Assembly: GCA_028564675.1 (NCBI GenBank)
Contig: JAOVVO010000426.1
Location: 1-64,000 of the forward strand
Source of the DNA: Onchocerca lupi
Lineage: Eukaryota; Nematoda; Chromadorea; Rhabditida; Onchocercidae
Direction: 5' to 3'
DNA length: 64,000 bases
The notes beneath the pieces are model-generated. The model worked only from the letters and a program-made list of their open reading frames with translations, did not search any database and was not told where the DNA came from. Positions 1 to 13,060 of the stretch are shown in pieces. The position numbers and the translations under genes are program-made. Position 1 is the stretch's first letter; each line of letters begins with the position of its first letter.

Positions 1-157
1 AGTAGCTATGTTATTATTGTAACAGCAATTATCTCCTATTATTGTAGTAGATATGTTATTATTGTAACAGCAATTATCACCTTTTATTGTAGTAGCTATG
101 TTATTATTGTAACAGCAATTATCTCCTATTATTGTAGTAGCTATGTTATTATTGCAA
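1..157. repeat. 45-bp tandem repeat, cut by the window edge
   Basis: Three full copies of a 45-base unit (starting agtagctatgttattattg) lie at 1-45, 46-90 and 91-135, followed by a partial fourth copy from 136. Copies differ by only a few bases. The array starts at base 1, so it probably continues to the left. If the neighbouring semaphorin model is right, it lies inside an intron of that gene. Confidence 0.93.
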
Positions 158-1584
158 GCATAATTTGTTTAGATGCAATACAATCGGTAAGAAAAGCAAC
201 AGAAAAGGAAAATTATAGCATCTCTAGCTGCGATAAATATTTTGGTACTATCACGTATCACGTATCCCACGTGCCTCACGTAATTTGCCATTTCTTATTT
301 ATCGATGCCTATTAATAGCTTCGAAGTAACTATTCCTCGTGCTATTCTAAATATATTGTTCACATTATTGTCCATAAGTTATGGAATGAGTAATTTATGT
401 AACGCTTGCGAGATAAAATTTCCTTTTTTCCGAAATATACTAGAAAATTAGTTCTTGACATTTTCCAGACATATTCGATTAATTAAGATTTATTTCTTAA
501 ATCTTTGAAATTTATTAAATTTAGCAAATATCAACTTATTGGATATGATTAGAGTTTTTCATTGCTGTGTAGTAAATTGAGGATAGGATGAATTTTTAAA
601 AAATTGTACAAAGTTTTTTTTTTCAAACATTTTTTTTTTTTTTTGTTTTTTCATTAAATTTTTGCAACATAGTAAATTAGCAAAGTTTCATTTGAAGCTT
701 TAAAATGTTAAATTTCAATTAAAAAAATTCTCGAAAAGTTTCGAAATTTTTCAAAATTCAAGAATTCATTATATCTAGAAAATTCGAAATTAAATTAACA
801 TTGGTTAAGTTTTATTCATAGAAGAATTACATATGGTATATATTAAATTTTACTATGACAAAATAAACGCATCAATTATGGAGTTTCGAAGAATCGAAAC
901 AATTAGCAACTTCCTCTTTCCGCTATTTTGAACAGGAATAATAAGTGACATACTGTAATTAACCACCAATAATTAGTCATTTTCTCATTTAAGCCCAAAA
1001 AATCCCGCTAATTTGAACAAGAATAATAAATTATATACTTTAATTAACTACTAGTAATTATTTATTGCCTGATTTAAGCCTAAAAATTCATTTCCAGTTT
1101 GGAAATAAAAAGGAGAGGAATAGAAAGAAAATTGATGAATTAGGTACATTGATAAATTCTCATGTAATAATTGAAAATGAAATAATTTCAAAAAGAATAA
1201 AGTCTACTTATTCATTAGTTTTACATTACTTTAATCGATTAATTCAAATTTCATTTCCATCCGAATTTCAATCAAACTTTGAAATAAGTTTTAATGGCAA
1301 GAGCATAAAAAAGACATCCAAAGAATTATTGCTAACTTTGATGTAAATGAATTTATTTCAGCAAAAAGTTGTACATTTTATGTTTCATAGTCTTATCAGT
1401 GATTAAAGAAATGGTGGAATTTAAGGGGAGAAATATAAAACTAAAATTCAATACAGAAATGAAAGAATTAAATGATTAATAGGAAATCGAAATGTTTAAA
1501 AAATGATTTTATTATTTAACATTTAATATAAAACTTCCCCATATTTTGATAGATTCGATGAATTTTTGAAATGAAAAGATTTAC

Positions 1585-4500
1585 CTTGCACCAACAAGAA
1601 ATGAATTACCATCGGCTTCCAATAATTTGAAATAATTTGAATCATTTTCCGTTCCTGATTCCAATATTGATCCTCCATTACTACGGCCAGTAAATCGTCT
1701 TCCGGAAAGAACTGAAAATGTTTATTTATTTAATCAAATATTAATTATTAAAAATTTTAAAATAATTTCAATTTTTTTCTTTTTTGCAAAATTTAATGAT
1801 TGCCTTGCAATTAATAATTTAAAACCAGAAAAAAAAAAGTATTTTAATTTCATAATGATTGATTTTTTTTTTCTCGTAAAAAATTTCGTTATAATTCTCG
1901 TTTTTATGTACCGAATACTTCTAAAATGTTAGCTGATAGAATTTCAATTTTTCAATTTATTTACATTTCACATTTCCACGCATGCATGTATCACGTACGT
2001 CACATTTCTATCACACTAAAATTAGTAATGCACACGATTCAAACTATTTAAAAACTTTCGAAATATCAATTTTCACATGATATATTTGATCATTTGTAAT
2101 AACTAATACTTCTAAAATGTTAGCTGATAGAATTTCAATTTTTCAATTTATTTACAAAACTTTGTTTGAACGATTTTTTGCAGTAACAGCAACTCAAGTT
2201 GCAGCATTCCTTGTAAACTTAATTTTTGCAGCATTTTTGTTTAAAAAAGTTCGAAATTAAAATTCGCCATAAATTGTAAAAATATAAAGTTATTTCATCA
2301 TTAAATATCTGTTAATGTTATGTCTTTTATATTGTTACGTTTTTTTTTTTTTTTTTTATTTCTTTGTTTTCTTAATTTCGATTAAATTGAAAAAACTTCA
2401 AAGATTATTATGATTTTTGAACTTTTCAAACTCTCCTTCTTATCATATAACCCATTTTTCCAACTTTTTTTTCTTTTTTTTTTTTTTTTTTTTTGAATAT
2501 TCTGCAATTCGAAAATAGTTGGTCAATTGGTCAATACAAAAAAAAAAAAGAAAAAAAAAAAAAGAAAACTTTTTAGGAAAAAAAGATTGTAATGAAGTTA
2601 GTAGCAACAGTTGTTGCGCAATTTTAAATCATTTTAAACCATTGATTTTGGACATCAACATTTACGATATTTCATATTTACTACCATACTATTTTGTGAC
2701 CTATTCTTTTTGATCACTTCAAAGGTGACATTGTCGGCAATGTTAAAAGAAAAAAAAAAAAAAAGGAAAATTTCATTCTTTTAGTCGGCAAAATACTTAC
2801 CAAAGTAATTGACACTTAAAAATTGACATCAACTTGGCTAACTTTTTTTTTTTCCTTTTTTTCAAATCTTTTTATTTTATCCTTTTCTCCCGCCAAAATT
2901 ATTGACAAAAAAAAAAAAAAAGAAAAATGAAAAGGAAAAATTTTTTTTACACAATTATGAATGATAGTTACAATTACAAATATTAGTTGTCTGAAATAAA
3001 GTCAAAGTTCAAATGCCAATTGTTTCATTCAATTCTGCTCAGGACAAGTTTTATATGAAATGAAATGAATTTTTAATGAAATTTGACAAAATTATCTTTT
3101 CAATCTTATAATTTTCATTTTTTTTTTTTGCCTTATATGCCTTAATTTTGGCAATAATTAAAGTAGAAAATTTATCAATATTTTGGGAAACTTCATTAAT
3201 TTACTCCTGGTTCTTTAATGAATGACCTTTGTCGGGTGACCTTTGTCAGCAGTTGTATATGAATGGCTCCATGATGGTAACTTGATGATAACATACGAGA
3301 TTCATCTAATTATGAACTTCGGAAACGTAATTCGAAGATGCACGAAATTTTTCTGATTAGATATGTCAAATCTAAAAGGGATGATAAAAAGTTATCATAT
3401 CTTTTTTTTTTTTGTTTCATAAGAATGATTAATTAAAAAAATTTAATTCTATTTAAAATTAAAAAATTTTCTTGAAAATAATTTTTAAAAAAAAGTGACA
3501 AGAAGAAAGATTGTCAATTTTTGGAAACTTTTTTTAAAATTTTTCATTTGTTCGCTTAAGTTATTTATTTATTTGTTTTTTTTTTTTTTTTTTTTTTTGC
3601 ATATTAGCTCTATTTTCATTTTTTATTTGATTTTTATTTGCTCATTTGTTTATTTATTAATTTAATAATTTCATAATCATTTTTTTTTTGTTTACTTATT
3701 TACTTTCTGATTTTTCATTTTTTATTTTTAATTTGTCAATTTATTGCCTAAAATTTAGCAATTCATTTTTTATTAATTTAATCTAAATATTTTTCGAAAA
3801 TTTTTCGATTGAAAATTTGTTAATTTTTTTTTCTTGAAATTTGCAATTTCATGAATTTACAAATTAAACATTAATTGATTTGGACACAAAATTGCGCCAT
3901 TATTATTATCATTATAATCATCATCGTCATCACCATCATCATTATCATTATTATCATCAACATCAATGTTTACATCTTTTCTAGCAAGAAAACAAGAAGT
4001 ATCAATTTCCCTTGAGAGAATATTTCTGGAAAATTTATCTCTTTTTTCATGATTTTTGACTTTAACCAACGGAAACAAATTTAAACTTCCTTAGCTTAGC
4101 AATTATCCATTAATTTATCGAATTACTAACTTACTAACTACTATTAGGCATGCAAAAGTAAACTTGTTAACTCGTGATCGAAGTTTTCCGAGTGAATAGG
4201 CGACAAATTAGTGAAGACGAGACAAAGATGAGACACATTTCTGCAAAATTATGAAGTTTGCGATATTGCAATTTGCGAATTTGCATCAACAACATCAAAT
4301 CTTGATGAAAATTAAACAGTATAAATTATTGATTTACTAATAAAAACTTCAAAGAAGCAAAAATCTAATCATCGATTTTTTAGGTTAATTAAAACAATGG
4401 ATGTTGACAATTATGCATGAAACAAAATAATCATGCAATCATTTCGCTATTGAAAGAAATGGACTAGAAATTCCCGAGAGACAAAAATATTGGATTTTTC

Positions 4501-7500
4501 AAAATTTTGCAAGTCTTTTAAGACTTTTTTTTTTCAAACAAAATTCTTTCAGACTTTTTTTTTTTTGCTAAATTGAGCTAAATTTCTATTTCCCTCCAAA
4601 TCTCGAAGAAAAAAAAAAGAAAATAAATGCTATTTTTAAATTTATAATAAATATCAATGATAAGAATTATGATTATTTTTTCCATTGCCGTTAATAGAAT
4701 TCAGAAAAGGTTTTTTTTTTTGGATGAAATCAAATGGATGAGAAAGATTACGAATGAATGAATAAAAGTGAAAAAAAAGAAAAGGAAAGGAAGAAAGGAA
4801 TAATTTTCATTCGCTTGGAAGCACTTTTTCATTGGAATAAATTAGCATAATAAATAATTCCATATCATTTTTCATATCAATTCATTTTATCATAGCATTC
4901 GATAAAAAGATTGGAAAGTTTTCCTTTTTTTTTTTTTTTTTTCATTTTTTTTCATTTCACTTTTTTTTTCCTGAATAAAACTTTTTACATTATTTATTTG
5001 CAAAATATCTCATAATTAAATTAAGGAAAAAAATTAGCCAATTGATGAAAAATAGCTTAAAATTAAGATATCAGAGATATCTTATAATTAACTAAAAAGA
5101 TATCTTACAATTAAATAGTTGGAAAAAAAAAAGTTGGCATATTCTTTGGTCAATTAATGAAGAATGTTTTTAAGTACGCATAAATAGTTTTGAATTTCCT
5201 TTAATAAATTAATTCGTCAAATTTTTTTTTCGTTTTTTTTTTTTTCGAAATAATTTTTTAAATCCAATTTAAATTTAATTGATTTTTTCGAATTAAAAAT
5301 CGGTAAGTTTTTTAAATTCTACAATATTTCAATTTTCTAGAAATTCAAATTTATTAATAATCATTTCAGATCAAAAACTGATAAAAAAAGAAGAAAAAAA
5401 CTTCAATTCTAAAGTGTAATAAAAGACTGGATATCAATTAGATAAATCCGGAAAAAATGGATTTCAAAACTCAAAGATAACTATGATTATATTATATCCA
5501 TTTTTTTTGCATCATTTTATCTGTGGTAATTCCACCGATTGAAAACTCTCGGATCCTACATAATGGTCCGAGATTTCCCAATCACTGAGAGTTCCCGTTA
5601 AAAATCATATTTCACAGTCTCTTTTCGAAGGTCATTTCATCGATATTTTGATATATACAGTCCCTGAATAAAAGTCATTTGTGTTTAAGCAATCACAGAT
5701 CACTCACACATACCATTCTATCCAAAATGTAAACATTCACTTGAGAATGCATTAAAAGGATGCGCGCACATACTTGCACATGCAGAAATGCATGCGTGCA
5801 TGCATGCACACGACAATATGACGATAATTAATGTTGAAGGTAAATGAAATCTACCACAAGTTGAATTTTGGCGAAAAGTTTTAATTCAATCTAAAAGATT
5901 TTAATTTTGAATCAAATTTTGAACTATTTGAACTTTTGAAATTAAAATAGTTGGCTCTCTAATTAGAGAAAAAAAAAAAACTTTCCAATTGAAATTATCA
6001 CAACTTATCGAAATCATTCGATTCGGCCAAGATAAGATAAAATTAGTGATAGAGTTACATCAGTATTTGTTTACTTGTTTATTTCAAGTTTATTTCTTTT
6101 TAGAAAGTAGAAATTAATTTTTTAAGCTAAGCTTAATTCTATTTTATGATTTTCAATTTTTTCAATTCCTAAAATACAGACAAATTGAAATTGAAGTTCC
6201 AAAATTTTTGAAATATCTTCCGAAATGCTTCAATGATTTATTTGAATAATTTTTAAAATTTTACAAATGATTTCTTTTTCAATATGAAATTAAAAATTGA
6301 AGTGTTGAATGAAATAAGTTCTGATTTCAAATTTCAACTGCCTAAGCAAAATTACAAAAGATTTAATTTTCGTTTTAAAAATTCTAAAATAAATTTGATG
6401 GAAGAAAATTATTTTTTGAAATGTTTTTCGAAAGATTTTCACAAATATTTTCTATTATCACTTTTTTTTTAACTTTTTTTTTACATTTGAATTTTTGATT
6501 TTGCAAAAAAATATAATAGAAAAGAATGAAAATACTTCGAATGAACAATTTTCGAAATGATTTTACTTTATTTTTCTTGAAGTCATAAAAGAAATTATGA
6601 TTAGGAATTCGAAAAATTGTCTCATACAGAAATTCAATTTTCTCACATTTTCTTTCAATTAAACTAGAATTTATCATAAAATAAATTTTTGATTGGCCAA
6701 AAAAAATTATTTCCCGGGGAAAAAGACAAAAAAAGAACCTGTATATATTTTAAAAAATTACTTTAAATTATTTTCAATTAAAATAGCTTTCAAATTGTTA
6801 ATTCAAAATTTATTAAAATTTTTTGTGATTTGTGATTATGTACAAAAAAAAAAAAAAAAGAATCAAACTTTTGTGCATAAAATATTAATGCCATTCAGGT
6901 TGTTTATTTCTTTTTTTTTATTTAAATTAATTCTAATTTCTGTTCAAAATTTCAGAAAATCATTTCAAATGCTAAAATTCGAGTTAATATTTCTCTTTCT
7001 TTGTGAGAAATCATTTCATCTTCGACAGATTAGAAAACAGGCGGAATATTTTTCTTATCATCAAGTTTCATTTCAAGTTTCTCTTGTTTTGTAAATGAAA
7101 TCTAAAATGAACAAATGTTCAATGACTAAGAAATAGAAGTTAAGGAAGAATCAAATTTAATGGAATGAATGAAGAGATATATCTGTTCTTGATAAACAAA
7201 TGTTTCGATGTCGGCAAGAAATGTTAAATTCAATTTGTTTTATTTATTTGATGATTGAAATTTTGTTAGCTTTGATTTAAATTCTCTTTGATTTCGCTTA
7301 AAATGATAAAAATTCGAATTTCAAATTGATGACTTTCTTGCCAATTGTTCAAATTCGAAGAAACTTGCAACGAGAAAATCAATATTTTTGTGGCTTTATT
7401 TGCCGAATGATTTCCAGATAAAAATGTGTGTTTATGAAAACACGTAAAATCACGTGAAGTGATAAAAACGTAAAATAAAACTTGACATTTTAAATTAAAT

Positions 7501-10500
7501 CATATTCTTTTAATAAGCAATTCTAAAAGTTCATAAAACGATAGTATAAATTAATTTTTTTTTTTAATTTGTTGAATTATCATCTACCTATTGACATATT
7601 CAAAAATTATTTTTATTTGCTGAACAACAATTTAAATGATATTGATGAAAATTTTAATTTCGATAGTTTAATTTCCATTTACCAAATTTCAAATTCATTC
7701 AATTTCCAACAACAAATCAATGATAATTTCATAAAAATGTCATTATAAAATTTTGATGGAATAAATGAAATTCACTGAATGATCGCAAGAAAAAATCTTT
7801 CATCGCAACAACAAAACAAGAAAAATTTTTCGCTTTTAAAATTCTTTTTACAAGTAATTCATATTTGAATTAAATTGAAAAAAAAAAAAAGAAAAAATCA
7901 ATGAAGCAATTGCATTGAGAAGTAATAAAATTATATTTACGTGGAAGTTGTAATTTTTTTTTTCTTCTAAAATCAAATCTTTTATTCAGAACAAAGAAAT
8001 AGCAATTTTTCGCATTCGAGAAAATCACTTCTCTAAAATTAAAATCGAAATGAACTCTCGAAGGATCAGAAAAATTGCCATTCGAGAGTGAATTTGTAAT
8101 TTTCATTTAAAAGCCGAAAAAAATCAATAATTGAAATATTGATCGTATTGTTGATAATTTTTGTGAAATAAATTTGGAACTTTTTGCAAAATTTTTTTGC
8201 TCCCAATCTTTGAGGTCAATGAACCAAACTTTTACAATTCATTTATCGATTTTCCAATCGTAATCTGAGCGACAAAAAAAGATAAAACGGTTAAAATTAC
8301 AGAAATATTCTACAAAAAAAATTAGTTGTATAAAAAAATATTCTACAAAAAAAAAAAAACTATTTTATAAAAGAGATAGCAAAGATGGAACAGAATAGAA
8401 TATTAATTGGATGGAACGGAATAGATTAAAAAAAAGGGGAAAAATAGAATTAAAAAATAAAAATTATGAGATGAAATGTATATAGTAAATAAATAACACA
8501 AATAATCACTAATCAATCAAAGCTATCCACTGACCGATCAGTCAACCAATCAATCAATCGATGAACTGATCAAACAATCAATCATCGGATTAGTGTAAAG
8601 TTTTTGCTGCTGTCCATTTGTTTCACGAGAATCTTTCTCGATGATTTACTGTTGGCATTCAAACAGCTTTTGGGCAAACTGCCACTTGAATTAACATCAT
8701 AAATTGTGTTTCGAGATTTTTTGTGACGAAATATCTTCGAGATTTAGATTCAAATTCAGATGGTCTAGAAAAAAAAAAGGCGTCGGAGAAGATGGAAGAG
8801 AGAAGAATCTGGAAATATTCCCATCTTAAGTATTGACAGAATCTTTAAACCGAAGTTTTTTTGAATCAAAAAAATATGTTAATTTTTTTCTGCAGATTTT
8901 CTACTATTATCAGCATTTGAAACGAATCTTCCTTTTCTTCCTTATTTTTAACGATTCGTTAATTTTACGAATTTTTTGCAGCGAATTCATCCAATTTAAT
9001 AATCCAAATTTTAAGAAATCAAATCTCAAATCCAAATTCATCCTCAGAGAATTTAGTTTTCCGATATTTTTTAAAATTCAATATTTTATGAAATTGGGAT
9101 AATTCTCGAGAAGAAAAAGATAAAAGACAAAAATGATAATAACAACAGTTAGAGTACAATGAACAAAACAATTATCAATTTTAAGAATAAAATTTAAATG
9201 AAAATTTATTTTAATTTATTGGAGCATAAATAAATGCAGAAGAAATCAACTCAAAATATGGTAAAAATTAAAAAATTAAATTAATGAGTTGAAAATGAAA
9301 ACCATGTACTGTTTATATGGCAAATCTTAAATTATCTTTCATTTCCATCGATTTGTGACATCGAAATGAGAACAATATTTAAAATGTCTAATATTTTTCA
9401 ATTCATTTAATTTTTGCTCAAATTTATCGAAACAAAAGGTTTGTCAATTTGCAAACTTTTCTTGGATCGTTTTTCAAAATTTAAAAATGATAAAACAGAA
9501 ATGTGATCTGATCCTTCTCGTCTCTTTCGCCTCTTCATTTCGCATATTTTTGCGAATAATTCAAATCTATCGCTTTGACCAAGAAATTGTCAGCTTTAAA
9601 AGTTAAAGAAATAATTTGGACTGGAAAAATTGACGAATCATCGAAACAGTTGTTCATTTTCTACTATTACTACAAACTATTAACAACTACAACGACTATT
9701 TCTAACTAGCAGTTTCGCCAAAACATCAAATTTTAATATATTTTAGTATAAAGTTTTTAAATCCTTAGGAATAATGGATAAATAAGTAGACAGACGGATG
9801 GAGAGAAATGATAAATGGTGATAAGAATGCCGACAGATAACTGATGCAGCTAATTAACTTTAAAATAAGAATTTCATTTCGTTACTAAAAAAAAAAAAAA
9901 AAAAAAAAAAAAGTGCATTAAAATTTAAAAGAAATGCTAAAATAAGTTTTAAAAAATGAGTATAAGAGAATATCTGATAATATAATTTTTAATTATTTAA
10001 TTTAAAATCATTTTATTTTTTATTCCATAAATTCCATACAACAACTTTATTATCTAATTGTTTTAGATTATTTGAATTAATATATAATTTAAATTATAAT
10101 CAATTGTGATCATAAGTTAAGTTATTAGATGAACAATTGAATAAATAACATTCTGTAAAACAGCACCCGACGGAATTTTTTAGAAATTACATCTTATTAG
10201 ATGACATTTGAAATTATTTTTAAAATTACATTTTTGAAATTAGATCAAATTTTTGATAAATTAGATACAATTTCAAATAACATCCTTCACATATGAAAAG
10301 TTTAGAGGATTCTAAGTAAAATGCTCAATAATGCTAATAAAGCATGTTCTCATTAAGGAAGAAGAGTTAATTATTCGTCACTCTCGACTCTCGACTTTCT
10401 CATCGATTCCATGTTTCATTTAATTCACAATTATTGTTACTGTAGTATTAATTAGCATTCACATTTATCCACTTATATTATTATTATTATCATTATTATT

Positions 10501-10792
10501 ATTGTTTTATTTCTCCCATAAATAATTGCTTTGATAATTATTATCTTATCATTATTATCAATAAATTTAATAAACAATTCTTTTATAAACACGAAAAATT
10601 ATGAGACGAATTCAGAAAGCATTCAAGATTCTTAAAGAATTTAAAGATAATTTAGAGAGAGAGAGAGAGAGAGAGGGAAAAAATAAACTTACCAGCATTG
10701 ATAATTTGTCGTGGCCTTAAATTGAAATAATTATTAGCATCGAGTAAAATAGGTATCAATAATAGTTCAATAATAATCATTTTTTGTCGCAT
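1585..10792 (-). CDS. Semaphorin, N-terminal part (signal peptide and start of Sema domain)
   Basis: Semaphorins are secreted or membrane guidance cues that bind plexins. Two exons are visible. Exon 1 (10792-10693, 100 nt) starts MRQKMIIIELLLIPILL, a hydrophobic signal peptide, and ends at a gtaagt donor in phase 1. Exon 2 (1711-1585, 127 nt) follows a ttttcag acceptor, continues in the matching phase, and encodes residues 34-75 including NYFKLLEADGNSFLVGA. This matches the opening of the Sema beta-propeller, where other family members have an F-x-L-L ... L-V-G-A-R pattern. It ends at a gtaaat donor in phase 2. The intron between them is 8981 nt. The other two frames of exon 2 either stop or give no family match. 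The rest of the Sema domain and the C-terminus lie beyond base 1, so subclass and membrane anchoring cannot be judged. The family call rests on about 20 residues plus the signal peptide and phase agreement. Confidence 0.78.
1914..2156. repeat. Exact 52-bp direct repeat pair
   Basis: The 52 bases at 1914-1965 recur without change at 2105-2156; both begin aatacttctaaaatgttagc. The spacing is 191 bases and the DNA between the copies is unrelated. The pair lies in the semaphorin intron. Confidence 0.93.
3898..3966. repeat. ATT/ATC microsatellite
   Basis: Imperfect trinucleotide run of att, atc and cat units. On the minus strand it produces a D/N-rich open frame (3857-4078), which I treat as an artefact of the repeat. 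Confidence 0.85.
5537..5583. other. Short imperfect hairpin
   Basis: GATTG at 5537-5541 can pair with CAATC at 5579-5583. Inside it, CTCGGA pairs with TCCGAG around a loop of about 13 bases. The stem is more GC-rich than its surroundings. It is shorter than a usual miRNA precursor and no function can be assigned. Confidence 0.5.
10655..10675. repeat. (GA)n microsatellite
   Basis: About ten GA units lie 18 bases inside the 5' splice site of the semaphorin first intron. On the transcribed strand this is a pyrimidine (CT) tract. Confidence 0.9.
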
Positions 10793-12897
10793 TTTTCAAA
10801 TTTTTTCAAGTATTATTAATTCTTCTTCGTCTTCTTCTTGTTGCATTGATGACAATTAAAATTCAGCAGTAAATTCCATTTCTTGCATAAGTCGCTAATG
10901 ATTATCAGTATGTCATTCCACTTGAATTAATTTGAATGTAGCAAAATCTGAAATGAGAATAATTGCGTATTAATTGAGATTGATGCGATTTTCACCGAAT
11001 TATCACGTATCACATTTAATTTACACGTTAGCTCAACTAGCGATTGTTTGAAATGAAAGAATGTATCGGTGCTGTTTGAAAAGTTAATGATTTAGTTGAA
11101 ATTTTAGAGTCTATTTTATTCCTTTAACTTTGTACTAAAAATTTGAAGAAGTTAGACAGCTGTCGTAAGTTGCACAGAATCAACGCAACTTTTACGCAGC
11201 AAGAATTCAATTACTATTTTTTCATTTAAATTAATAATTTCCTTAAAGTTGTTGAGAATTACGAAAATAATAAAATATAATGTTACCGGAAAAGGTAACA
11301 AATGAATTTAGGTGAAAGAAAACTTCATAGACTAATTTCCATATTTATGACCGATGGTCATTTCCATGTCAATCGGTAAAATTTTAGGAAATAAATCAAT
11401 GAATTTCGGTAAATCTAGAAAAATTTTAAACGAAAACTCATAAAATCGAAATGTATAACTTGAATGGATTAACTTTGGAAATTTCATAAATGACGAATTT
11501 TGGATCGAAATTTTTACTTCCTAATTTGCATTAATTGCATCTTTCTCGATTGAAATTCGAGAAGAAAGATTTTTAAAAAGTTTATTTTAAATTTTAAAGA
11601 AATTTTCAAATATCAAACGATTGAGAAGAAATTGGTTCGTGCGAATATTAAACGAAAGAGAAGATTCGGCAAAAGTTATTCTCAAGAGAATAATTCTTTC
11701 AATCCAAAATATCAGTCATTTTGATCATTATGTACAAACGAAAGATCGGATCATTAAGAGGAATTGATTAGGTATAGAATAGTTGGACAATTCGGCTGTT
11801 TTTTTTTTTTTTTTTTTTTTAATTTTCTTAAATATTTCTAATTTTTTATTCATTTAGAGATGCGGAAAGACAGGAAGTAAATATGACGAATTGTAATTAT
11901 AATCAATTTTTTTTTTTTTTTTTTTTTGTTTATATTTATCGATAAAATTTCATCGAAAAGACGAAAAATGAGAAATTTCATTTTAAAGAAAGAAAAAAAA
12001 ATCAATACTTTCTTCTTGATTTAATGCATTGATATTCATTTACTCATTTAATTCATCCGTCCATCTGTCTTATCCGGAAGTTAAAACATCAAAATTGTAA
12101 AAATATTCGGAAAAAAAACGACATTTGCGCCCAAATCTCACCAAAAACTATGAAAAACTTTGTGTGAAAATTTCATTCTCGTCTCATATCTTTGCAAAAA
12201 ATTGTTTTAAAAAAAATATGATTCTTCATATCTGATTTGATAGGCAGCGATGGAAAAAAGAAAGAAGCTTAAATATGATAATAAACTTAAATATAAACTT
12301 AAATTACAATAAATGAATTTGATTATTATTTCCGATCAATATCTATGAATAACTTATCTTAAGAACAACTTACAATTAAATTAAAACAATTTACAATTAA
12401 GAACAATTTAATTAAGTTAGAACAATTTATAGAACAATTCACAATTAAATTTTAGTTCAAATGGAAGTGATAAGAAATGATTATTGATAACTTACCAATC
12501 AGCAATTATTGATAACTGATAATTATTAATGAACAAGAATAAAATGAAAATCTTATCAATCCTATCATATAGATAAATTATTTCTGTAAATCTCGAAAGA
12601 GCAATTAAATTTTTGTTGTAACAATGGCAAACTAGACCATTACTTGTGCCAGTACAACTATAAATAATCATGATTAATGCTATTGCACTTCAAAAAATCG
12701 CTATCATTATCTGTCGAAATTATCAATTCCAAATTACCATCGACAGGCTATCCTCCTTCCTTGTCCTATCTATCATGCATACATTTCGAATTTTTTTCGA
12801 AAAAAAAAGGTTTTCAAACATTTTACTTTTTTTTCTATTTTTTGAAAAATTTTAAAATTTAAATTAATTAATGAAATGATCGCTAAATGAGAGAAGG

Positions 12898-13060
12898 ACA
12901 CGTGACTGCAGTAAGCCGAAACATTATGGAGCAAATCACACAAGCTATTGTAAATGATGGAGATGTACTGGTCATCGGTGGGGTCAAAATTGACCATACG
13001 CCCATCCTTCCTGGTGATCAACCAAGGAGTAGTGGTAACTAAGTAGCAAAGAGGCGGAGA
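12898..13060. other. GC-richer island open on both strands (unidentified)
   Basis: About 160 bases stand out from the AT-rich surroundings in base composition. The plus strand reads open from a possible acceptor (gactgcag, ending 12911) to a TAA at about 13040 and contains IMEQITQAIVNDGDVLVIGG. The minus strand is also open and contains LITRKDGRMVNFDPTDDQYI. I recognise neither. It may be an isolated exon, a transposon or inserted-DNA remnant, or a conserved non-coding element. Confidence 0.35.

Larger units (their letters stand above)
1712..10692 (-). other. Very long first intron of the semaphorin gene
   Basis: About 9 kb of AT-rich DNA with many T/A homopolymers. I see no convincing exon of another gene in it. 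It holds an exact 52-bp direct repeat (1914-1965 and 2105-2156), an ATT/ATC-rich microsatellite (about 3898-3966), a short hairpin (5537-5583), a TGCATGC-rich patch (5756-5815) and a (GA)n run (about 10655-10675) just inside the 5' splice site. Open frames such as 6384-6677, 6693-7094 and 8833-9102 are rich in F, K, N and I from poly-A/T and have no recognisable features. Confidence 0.65.

Noticed and set aside
3857..4078. Asp/Asn-rich minus-strand frame
   Set aside because: Product of an ATT/ATC microsatellite.
6384..7094. Overlapping 97- and 133-codon frames in the semaphorin intron
   Set aside because: Amino-acid content is dominated by F, K, N and I from A/T runs; no domain, no signals, and frames occur on both strands.
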